5,762 nucleotides of DNA, taken from the NCBI GenBank assembly GCA_016929875.1, contig JAFGHZ010000039.1, positions 1-5,762 on the forward strand. The letters run 5' to 3'. Below the pieces are notes generated by a model that was not told where the DNA came from, did no database searches, and was given only the letters and a program-made list of their open reading frames with translations. Positions 1 through 4,785 of the stretch are shown here, piece by piece (position 1 is the first letter of the stretch; the number at the start of each line of letters is the position of its first letter). Made by a program: the position numbers and the translations under genes. This DNA is from Dehalococcoidales bacterium. GTDB lineage: Bacteria; Chloroflexota; Dehalococcoidia; Dehalococcoidales; Fen-1064.

Positions 1-358
1 CCCGTGCTTTATCCAGCAAAGCCTCAGCAACTTCATATTCGTTAATCACCTCAAAGAAACCGAAAAATCCGATTTTAGAGGAATAATGCTCGTTGAAACG
101 CCTGTTGATTGCCGCTGAAATCCTGCCGACAGGTTTGCCGTCTCTGGATGCTAGAAAATGAGACACCTCGGCGTGCTGATGATACGGATGCACTTTGGTC
201 AGGAGCCCGGTAAGCCCGAGCAGACGATTTCCCAGAAGGTCGCCCCGTAACGGGGGTGTCCAGCCGGTCTGATTTTTGTAGAGCGACCAGGGAAACCCGG
301 CAAATTTTTTGATATCGGGAGAACCGAGTGGGATTTCCTCAATTTTCAAAGATGCCAT
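1..358 (-). CDS. GNAT-family N-acetyltransferase-like protein, N-terminal part (cut by window edge)
   Basis: This minus-strand gene starts at ATG (356-358) and stays open to the left edge, giving 119 residues. The codon just upstream is TGA (359-361), so this is the first possible start in frame. The visible part has the pattern of a family of long (roughly 370-residue) GNAT-related proteins: FPWSLY at 22-27, a W-x-P-P-L segment at 33-37, HAEVSHFLASRDGKPVGRI around 62-80, and GFFGFFE at 97-103. The 'flA-rdG-x-x-vGRI' strand and the GFFGFFE segment are what I recognise; the acetyl-CoA-binding loop should lie in the missing part. The substrate is unknown. No clear Shine-Dalgarno sequence precedes the start. 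The 281-nt gap and an extended -10 box upstream suggest its own transcription unit. Family membership is likely; function is only inferred. Confidence 0.72.
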   Translation of the reverse strand, partial: MASLKIEEIPLGSPDIKKFAGFPWSLYKNQTGWTPPLRGDLLGNRLLGLTGLLTKVHPYHQHAEVSHFLASRDGKPVGRISAAINRRFNEHYSSKIGFFGFFEVINEYEVAEALLDKAR

Positions 359-394
359 TCAGTCTGAAACACTCTTTCGATAAGAATAGAGAGC

Positions 395-403
395 ATTATA
401 CCA
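395..403 (-). promoter_or_regulatory. Extended -10 promoter candidate for the GNAT-like gene
   Basis: On the minus strand the sequence reads TGGTATAAT (403 to 395), a perfect TATAAT with the TG dinucleotide of an extended -10 element. No convincing -35 box lies 16-18 nt upstream (AATCGC or similar), which extended -10 promoters tolerate. Transcription would start near 388, leaving a leader of about 30 nt before the ATG at 358. This is a motif match only. Confidence 0.5.
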
Positions 404-506
404 CAGATGAAAAATTCGCGATTTCTAGGAAACCAGCGGGTGCTCGGTTTTAGTTGTTTTTGTCTGGCGATTACTAAATCCGATGAGATTAGGTAGAAGC
501 TCCAGA

Positions 507-532
507 AGAGGGAGGGCGAACGCCCTCCCTCT
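507..532. terminator. GC-rich 12-bp hairpin, possible terminator or intergenic repeat unit A
   Basis: Bases 507-518 and 521-532 are perfectly complementary around a central AA, a 12-bp stem rich in G and C. It lies about 110 nt beyond the stop of the metallo-hydrolase gene as read on the minus strand. No run of U follows on either strand, so it is not a classical intrinsic terminator. It could still block or stabilise transcript ends, or belong to a dispersed repeat. It shares a heptamer with the neighbouring hairpin at 543-563. Confidence 0.45.
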
Positions 533-542
533 CGTAGTTATT

Positions 543-563
543 CCCCGCCCTCAGAGGGCGGGG
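543..563. terminator. GC-rich hairpin, possible terminator or intergenic repeat unit B
   Basis: CCCCGCCCTC (543-552) and GAGGGCGGGG (554-563) are perfectly complementary. With a realistic 5-nt loop (551-555) the stem is 8 bp, and one extra T-A pair (542/564) can be added. Transcripts from the metallo-hydrolase gene on the minus strand would meet this hairpin first, about 75 nt after the stop codon. There is no U tract after it on either strand, so termination is only inferred from position between two transcription units. Confidence 0.45.
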
Positions 564-639
564 ATAAAGGGGTGGGTCGCTGTGTAACACAATTCGTGGA
601 AGTATGCTGAACTTCAAACAAACACTATACCAATCGGTG

Positions 640-1224
640 CTACGTCATCCCGTGCAGGAAGGGGTTGCCTCTCCGCTCCGCACCGATGGTACTGGGCGGG
701 CCATGTCCGGGATATACTTTGAAATTATCCGGCAGGGTCATCAATTTCTTGCGGATGCTATTCATTTCTACATCATAGCTGGAGCCGGGGAAATCGGCTC
801 TGCCGACGCCGGAATTGAATAGCGTATCGCCCGTAAAAACAACTCCCTCCCCTGCAAGGGAAATACCGCCTCTGGTATGTCCCGGTGTGTGAAGCACTTT
901 GAACTGAAGCTTGCCGACGGTGATAATGTCGCCTTCCTTGAGAAGTCGGCCGTGGGATAGTGTCGGATGCGACGGCGCCTCATCTTCATGGATAGCGATT
1001 TCCGCACCGGTTGCCTCTTTGACTTCTGCCAGTGCCCCGATATGGTCGAGATGGGCATGCGTCAGGACAATTGTTTTGATTTTTAACCCCGATGCTTCGA
1101 CCTGTTCCATAATAAAGTCTCCGTCACCGCCCGGGTCGATAATCATCCCTTCCTTGCTGGCTTCATCGCCGACAATATAGCAATCGGTGCCGAGAGGACC
1201 TACTTCCAGTATTCTCAGAATCAC
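640..1224 (-). CDS. MBL-fold metallo-hydrolase, GloB/YcbL-like (hydroxyacylglutathione hydrolase family)
   Basis: The 194-residue cytoplasmic protein has the full zinc-ligand set of the metallo-beta-lactamase fold: THAHLDH with His56, His58, Asp60 and His61; TPGHT with His116; GDTLF with Asp133; and YPGHGP with His174. The order, the GVGRADF segment after GDTLF and the ending STIGAERRGNPFL match the compact single-domain glyoxalase II-like branch (YcbL type, about 200-215 residues). Such proteins hydrolyse thioesters, for example S-lactoylglutathione or related thiol adducts, but the substrate here is not shown. The start is GTG (1222-1224), supported by AAAGGAG six nt upstream. It follows miaA by 40 nt on the same strand and may be read from the same transcript or from a weak promoter in that gap. 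Confidence 0.9.
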   Translation of the reverse strand: MILRILEVGPLGTDCYIVGDEASKEGMIIDPGGDGDFIMEQVEASGLKIKTIVLTHAHLDHIGALAEVKEATGAEIAIHEDEAPSHPTLSHGRLLKEGDIITVGKLQFKVLHTPGHTRGGISLAGEGVVFTGDTLFNSGVGRADFPGSSYDVEMNSIRKKLMTLPDNFKVYPGHGPPSTIGAERRGNPFLHGMT

Positions 1225-1230
1225 AACAGA

Positions 1231-1237
1231 CTCCTTT
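1231..1237 (-). promoter_or_regulatory. Strong Shine-Dalgarno that fixes the GTG start of the metallo-hydrolase gene
   Basis: On the minus strand AAAGGAG lies at 1237-1231, leaving a 6-nt spacer to the GTG at 1224-1222. It is among the strongest ribosome binding sites in the window and supports a non-ATG start for this gene. Confidence 0.8.
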
Positions 1238-1253
1238 CATTCTTCCTGTCTAG

Positions 1254-1262
1254 ATTATGTCA
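1254..1262 (-). promoter_or_regulatory. Weak extended -10 candidate in the miaA-hydrolase gap
   Basis: The minus strand reads TGACATAAT at 1262-1254, which fits TG-N plus CATAAT (five of six matches to TATAAT). The possible -35 positions inside the end of miaA are poor. If real, it would give the hydrolase gene a separate transcript with a leader of about 20 nt carrying its ribosome binding site. Read-through from miaA is an equally good explanation. Confidence 0.22.
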
Positions 1263-1264
1263 AG

Positions 1265-2185
1265 TTATTTTTCAAGGAACTCAGCGACTGCTTTCTCCAC
1301 CGCCACTTCATCTATATCTGTCACATCGAACCACTTAATTCTATCATCATCGAGACGGAACCACGCATACTGGTGACGGACGAAGCGGTGCGTGCCGACC
1401 TTAATCTTATAAACGGCTTCGTCCAGTGTCATTTCCCCCTGCAAGTACTGCCCTATTTCCCGGTATCCGATGCTGAACATCGACGGCAGTCTCAAATTAT
1501 AGCCCTTGTCCAGAAGCTTCCTGACCTCCTCGACAAATCCGTGCTCGACCATCTCATCGACACGTTCATCGACCCGACGGTACAGTTCTTTACGCTCGGC
1601 AGTCAATCCGATAATCAACGACTGAAACTTCGGAGGTTTTTTTTGTTGCAGCTTCGAAAATGGAACAAGGGCACTTTTGCTGACCTCGAGGGCACGGATA
1701 ACCCGCCTGACGTTACGCGGATCGATTTTTTCAGCGGCGGCAGGGTCGAGGCTCTTTAATTCCTGATAAAGCTCCTCCGCACCACCGTTTGCCGCCTTCT
1801 GTTCCAGTCCTTTTCTGAACTCAATATCGGGAGGAACTGCAGGGACGACCCAGCCTTCTAACACCGCCCAGACATACAGTCCGCTACCCCCAACAAGCAG
1901 CGGCAATTTATTATTATGCATTTGTATCGCCTCGATAGCCCCGAAAGCGAGGTGTTGATATTCCGCCAGGCTGAATTCCCTATCGGGTTCAATGATATCG
2001 AATAGATGATGCGGCACCAGAGACAATTCTTTCTGCGACGGTTTTGCAGTGCCGATATTCATATAGCAGTAAATCTGGCGGCTGTCGGCATTGATGATTT
2101 CACCGTTGAAACGGCGGGCGAGTTGAATCGCCAGACGCGTCTTACCGACGCCCGTAGGCCCGACAATTGCCAGTACTTTGTTCAT
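1265..2185 (-). CDS. miaA: tRNA dimethylallyltransferase (A37 prenyltransferase)
   Basis: MiaA transfers a dimethylallyl group from DMAPP to N6 of adenosine 37 in tRNAs that read codons beginning with U. The 306-residue length is normal. Visible motifs are the P-loop GPTGVGKT (9-16), DSRQIY (34-39) with the expected catalytic Asp34, GTAKP (45-49), VPHHLFDI (57-64), VGGSGLY (98-104), the DPRNVRRVIRALEV segment, and SIGYREIGQYLQGEM in the C-terminal half. The usual T-R-x-Y-A-K-R-Q-x-T-W-F-R stretch appears as THRFVRHQYAWFR (265-277), a divergence in a normally well-kept region. The ATG overlaps the tpiA stop as ATGA, with no clear Shine-Dalgarno, so translation is probably coupled to tpiA. The identification is secure. 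Confidence 0.97.
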   Translation of the reverse strand: MNKVLAIVGPTGVGKTRLAIQLARRFNGEIINADSRQIYCYMNIGTAKPSQKELSLVPHHLFDIIEPDREFSLAEYQHLAFGAIEAIQMHNNKLPLLVGGSGLYVWAVLEGWVVPAVPPDIEFRKGLEQKAANGGAEELYQELKSLDPAAAEKIDPRNVRRVIRALEVSKSALVPFSKLQQKKPPKFQSLIIGLTAERKELYRRVDERVDEMVEHGFVEEVRKLLDKGYNLRLPSMFSIGYREIGQYLQGEMTLDEAVYKIKVGTHRFVRHQYAWFRLDDDRIKWFDVTDIDEVAVEKAVAEFLEK

Positions 2186-2940
2186 TTTTTCATTTGCGCC
2201 GTCTGCTTGACGATGCTCGCAAACTGGTCGACTTTGAGACTCGCTCCCCCAACCAGCCCACCGTCGATTTCTGGCTGTCCGATGAACTCGGCAATATTAT
2301 CGCCGGTGACACTGCCTCCGTAAAGAATCCGCAGTTTTTGGGCGAAGCTGTCGCCGTACAATCCCGCGACAATCTTCCTGACCAGTCCTATCACCTTGTT
2401 CGCCTGCGGACCGGTTGCCGCTTTGCCCGTACCGATTGCCCAGACCGGCTCGTAGGCAATTACCAGGCTATCGGATGCCGGTATGTCTTTCAGCGAGCCT
2501 GTCACGTGGTCGGTCACCACCGATTCAGTCTTCCCGGCTTCATATTGCACCAGGCTCTCGCCGACACAGACAATCGGCTTGAGCCCGACTCTCAGAGCGG
2601 CACGAACTTTTTTATTTATAATTTCATTCGTCTCGTGGAAATACTGGCGTCGCTCCGAGTGTCCCAGAATGACGTATTCGCAAATCCCCGATAACATTAA
2701 CGGCGACACCTCGCCGGTATAAGCGCCTTTCTCCTCGAAATACATGTTTTGCGCCCCGAGTTTCACAGAGCTTCCTTTGAGTACTTCCTTGACCGCGGCT
2801 AGCGAGACAAACGGGGGGCAAACGACCTTTTCCACATTGCTCCCCGTCTCGATTAGCGGACGCATTTCGCTGACGAGCTTCGCCGCTTCGCTTACATTTG
2901 TGTTCATCTTCCAGTTACCGGCAATCAAAGGTAAACGCAT
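2182..2940 (-). CDS. tpiA: Triosephosphate isomerase
   Basis: TpiA interconverts dihydroxyacetone phosphate and glyceraldehyde 3-phosphate in glycolysis and gluconeogenesis, as a cytoplasmic TIM-barrel homodimer. The 252-residue length is standard. All catalytic elements are present: NWKMN with Asn9 and Lys11, the electrophilic His94 in LGHSERR, the catalytic base Glu164 in AYEPVWAIGTG, the mobile loop 6 that follows, and the phosphate-gripping YGGSV (206-210) and GGLVGGASL near the C terminus. The ATG at 2938-2940 is preceded by AGGAG with a 6-nt spacer, a strong ribosome binding site. The stop overlaps the miaA start by 4 nt. A 72-nt gap separates it from yraN upstream, with a promoter-like sequence, so tpiA may head a sub-operon. 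Confidence 0.98.
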   Translation of the reverse strand: MRLPLIAGNWKMNTNVSEAAKLVSEMRPLIETGSNVEKVVCPPFVSLAAVKEVLKGSSVKLGAQNMYFEEKGAYTGEVSPLMLSGICEYVILGHSERRQYFHETNEIINKKVRAALRVGLKPIVCVGESLVQYEAGKTESVVTDHVTGSLKDIPASDSLVIAYEPVWAIGTGKAATGPQANKVIGLVRKIVAGLYGDSFAQKLRILYGGSVTGDNIAEFIGQPEIDGGLVGGASLKVDQFASIVKQTAQMKK

Positions 2941-2957
2941 TTCCTTCTCCTATCACA

Positions 2958-2987
2958 ATTATAAAAAGCAATATCTCAACCAGTTAA
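2958..2987 (-). promoter_or_regulatory. Promoter candidate for tpiA-miaA
   Basis: In the gap between yraN and tpiA the minus strand has a perfect TATAAT (2963-2958) and, 18 nt upstream, TTAACT (2987-2982), four of six matches to TTGACA. The predicted transcription start, near 2951, falls at the tpiA Shine-Dalgarno and leaves a leader of only about 11 nt, which is short and lowers confidence. The sequence is locally AT-rich, so a chance match is possible. Confidence 0.38.
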
Positions 2988-3012
2988 AATTTAGCACAGA
3001 TAGCAGGGTGAT

Positions 3013-3378
3013 TCAATTTTCTTCCACGGCGTTTTTGATGACCTCGATGCGGAGCGGCTTCCCTGCTCTGTCCAGTTCGATGGCCACGAAGTCGATACGG
3101 TATTGTTGCGGTAAATTACCATGTGTTTCCTGATAACGTGCCGCAACATTTTTCAGGTGTTCTTTTTTCGTCGTGGTAACGGATTCTTCCGGACTGCCAA
3201 ACCCGCAACCCGTCTTCGCACGCACTTCGACAAAAACTAAAAAACCGCTGTCTTTAGCGATTATGTCAACTTCACCTTCTTTACAGCGGTAGTTCGTCTC
3301 GAGGATTTCGTATCCCTGCTTCGTCAGGAATTCACCCGCCAGCTTCTCCCCGATAGACCCGGTCGCTTTTCTTTTCAT
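3013..3378 (-). CDS. yraN: YraN family (UPF0102) endonuclease-like protein
   Basis: The 121-residue protein matches the YraN/UPF0102 family: G-x-x-GEKLAGEFL near the N terminus, GYEILETNYRCKEGEVDIIAKD (26-47), then FVEVRAKT. The Glu/Asp in GEVDII and the E-V-R of the next strand correspond to the restriction-endonuclease-like core. The family's cellular role is not settled; links to DNA repair or recombination are suggested mainly by its constant closeness to rnhB. I chose the ATG at 3376-3378 rather than the GTG at 3388-3390. The ATG forms an ATGA overlap with the rnhB stop, and the protein then begins MKRKATGSIGEKL, as in relatives. Neither start has a good Shine-Dalgarno, so coupling to rnhB translation is likely. 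The GTG alternative would add four residues (MHAV). Confidence 0.9.
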   Translation of the reverse strand: MKRKATGSIGEKLAGEFLTKQGYEILETNYRCKEGEVDIIAKDSGFLVFVEVRAKTGCGFGSPEESVTTTKKEHLKNVAARYQETHGNLPQQYRIDFVAIELDRAGKPLRIEVIKNAVEEN

Positions 3379-4010
3379 AACAGCATGCACAACTCTTTAA
3401 CCGGCTGAAAGGAACGGCGGTGTATCGGCGAAGGTCCCAGCCGTCTCAAACACTCCAGATGTCCGCGTGTACCGTAGCCCTTATGCTCATCGAACTTGTA
3501 TTCAGGATAAGTCTGAGACAATTCTATCATCAGACGGTCTCGAGTTACCTTCGCGATAATCGAAGCACAGGCAATCGAAAAACAAAGGCAGTCGCCGTGA
3601 GTAATGCCCTTTTGAGGCAACCTGACTTCAGGGAGAACCATATAATCGATAAGGAGGTAGTCGGGTGGCGGTTCCAGTTGTTCGACCGCTCTTTTCATCG
3701 CCAGACGCGTCGCCTTCACGATACCCCGCGAATCGATAACACCAACATCCGCCAGACCCACCCCGATACTCAGAGCCATATCGCTAATGCAATCGAACAG
3801 CGTTTCCCTCACGGAAGCGGTCAATTGCTTGCTGTCGTTGACGAGATGTTTCCAATCGGCCTCAAAATCAGGCGGTAATATGACTGCCGCCGCCACCACC
3901 GGTCCCGCGAGCGGACCTCTTCCCGCCTCATCGATACCGGCGACATTACGGTAACCGCATCGCCTTTGATTTTTCTCTTCGATGAACGTGGGGCGCCTGA
4001 CCCTGTCCAT
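3375..4010 (-). CDS. rnhB: Ribonuclease HII
   Basis: RNase HII cuts the RNA strand of RNA-DNA hybrids and nicks DNA 5' of single embedded ribonucleotides, starting ribonucleotide excision repair. The 211-residue length is typical. Visible motifs: GIDEAGRGPLAGPVVAAAVIL with Asp27 and Glu28, NDSKQLT (58-64), the third acidic residue Asp122 in LLIDYM, Asp140 in the GD segment, ASIIAKVTRDR (149-159), and the C-terminal HKGYGTRGHLE and PSPIHRRSF. The metal-binding D-E-D-D set therefore looks complete. The GRG within 30-32 matches the family element that senses the ribonucleotide 2'-OH. The ATG overlaps the tmk stop by one base (TAATG), and its own stop overlaps the yraN ATG by four, giving a tightly coupled tmk-rnhB-yraN block. 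Confidence 0.97.
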   Translation of the reverse strand: MDRVRRPTFIEEKNQRRCGYRNVAGIDEAGRGPLAGPVVAAAVILPPDFEADWKHLVNDSKQLTASVRETLFDCISDMALSIGVGLADVGVIDSRGIVKATRLAMKRAVEQLEPPPDYLLIDYMVLPEVRLPQKGITHGDCLCFSIACASIIAKVTRDRLMIELSQTYPEYKFDEHKGYGTRGHLECLRRLGPSPIHRRSFQPVKELCMLL

Positions 4011-4639
4011 TATTTACCGGCTCTTTTTGAAAGTAACTCGCTCACCTTTTGCCAGATAATTTGCTGTATTTTCTCTTCAGAAAGACTGGCATCGATTATA
4101 AGCCATCGCTCCGGCTCTTCCTTTGCCAGCTTCAGATATCCCTTCTGTATCTTTTGATGAAAGTCTTTATCTTCCTTTTCGAACCGGTCGTGCTCCTGTC
4201 CACTTTTTCGGGCGAAACCTTCTTCGACCGATATGTCCAGGAGTATGGTTAGATCCGGTTTCAATCCGCCGGTAGCAATATTGTTAATAGTCTTGATGCC
4301 TTGAATATCCAATCCGCGCCCATAGCCCTGATAAACAGTCGTGGAATCGGCAAAGCGGTCGCAGACGACAACTTTACCCGACTCCAGAGCAGGTTTGATT
4401 TTTTCGGTAACCAGCTGGGCACGGGCAGCATTGAACAGCATCAATTCCCCGGCCGGCGAGATGTTGGTAGCGCGCCCCCACTTCAAAAGGCGGGTGAGTT
4501 TTTCCCCCAGCGGTGTACTGCCGGGTTCGTGAACCAGTATGGCGGAAATTTCCAGAAGGCATAATTTCCGATAGAGCGCCTTGGCCTGTAAGCTTTTACC
4601 GCTTCCTTCCCCGCCCTCGAAAGTAATGAACAAATGCAT
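4010..4639 (-). CDS. tmk: Thymidylate kinase (dTMP kinase)
   Basis: Tmk phosphorylates dTMP to dTDP with ATP, a required step to dTTP. I place the start at ATG 4637-4639 (209 residues, normal for the family): GAGGG sits 6 nt upstream and the protein then begins MHLFITFEGGEGSGKS, as usual. A longer frame from TTG at 4694-4696 would add 19 residues with no family counterpart. Motifs: P-loop EGGEGSGKS (8-16), HEPGSTPLGE (37-46; most relatives have R-E-P-G-G-T), LFNAARAQLV (68-77), the dTMP-binding DRFADSTTVYQGYGRGL (94-110), LLLD (133-135 region) and a lid segment RKSGQEHDRFE (144-154). The P-loop has no arginine, so catalytic arginine(s) probably come from the lid. It is the first gene of the minus-strand cluster, and its stop overlaps the rnhB start by one base. 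Confidence 0.96.
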   Translation of the reverse strand: MHLFITFEGGEGSGKSLQAKALYRKLCLLEISAILVHEPGSTPLGEKLTRLLKWGRATNISPAGELMLFNAARAQLVTEKIKPALESGKVVVCDRFADSTTVYQGYGRGLDIQGIKTINNIATGGLKPDLTILLDISVEEGFARKSGQEHDRFEKEDKDFHQKIQKGYLKLAKEEPERWLIIDASLSEEKIQQIIWQKVSELLSKRAGK

Positions 4640-4645
4640 AAATCG

Positions 4646-4650
4646 CCCTC
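4646..4650 (-). promoter_or_regulatory. Shine-Dalgarno that decides the tmk start
   Basis: GAGGG on the minus strand (4650-4646) is followed by a 6-nt spacer and the ATG at 4639. This supports the shorter Tmk over the TTG-initiated extension. Confidence 0.7.
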
Positions 4651-4706
4651 GATAAAAATATTGACGTTTTAACGTTAGTTTACCACGCTCTGACAAGGAA
4701 AACCAT

Positions 4707-4736
4707 ATGATACCGGATTAAGAAGGACTTTGACAG
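4707..4736 (-). promoter_or_regulatory. Promoter candidate for the tmk-rnhB-yraN cluster
   Basis: The minus strand carries CTGTCA (4736-4731; four of six matches to TTGACA) and TATCAT (4712-4707; five of six to TATAAT), separated by 18 nt. Transcription would start near 4700, giving a leader of about 60 nt before the tmk ATG. The -35 box covers almost the same bases as the opposing plus-strand -35. Motif evidence only. Confidence 0.4.
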
Positions 4737-4758
4737 CGTTGCCAGAAAGTATTAAATT
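4730..4758 (+). promoter_or_regulatory. Promoter candidate for the serine hydrolase gene
   Basis: A perfect TTGACA (4730-4735) is followed after 17 nt by TAAATT (4753-4758; four of six matches to TATAAT). Transcription would begin near 4765, about 20 nt before the ATG at 4786. The leader is AT-rich and has no recognisable Shine-Dalgarno sequence. Confidence 0.5.
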
Positions 4759-4785
4759 ATTCTAACCAACCGCTATTAAAATTAT

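Noticed and set aside
581..591. Short palindrome TGTGTAACACA in the intergenic gap
   Set aside because: It is only 5 bp per arm, lies downstream of the hydrolase gene rather than near a promoter, and has no second copy that I could see.
604..822. Plus-strand open frame beginning at 604
   Set aside because: Most of it is antisense to the C-terminal part of the metallo-hydrolase gene; it has no ribosome binding site and no family resemblance.
1187..1759. 190-codon plus-strand open frame antisense to miaA
   Set aside because: It is a shadow of the well-supported miaA frame, with a low-complexity, family-less translation and no start signals.
2127..2141. A 15-nt exact direct repeat shared with 3697-3711 (ATCGCCAGACGCGTC)
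   Set aside because: Both copies lie inside coding sequence in the same frame and encode T-R-L-A (MiaA 16-19 and RnhB 101-104), so the match is explained by shared residues and similar codon choice.
4664..4675. ACGTT-TT-AACGT inverted repeat in the tmk leader as a possible operator
   Set aside because: Five-bp arms in AT-rich DNA are expected by chance, and there is no matching site elsewhere in the window.
4640..4696. N-terminal extension of Tmk from the TTG at 4694-4696
   Set aside because: The extra 19 residues match nothing usual for Tmk, while the ATG at 4639 has a ribosome binding site and gives the standard N terminus.
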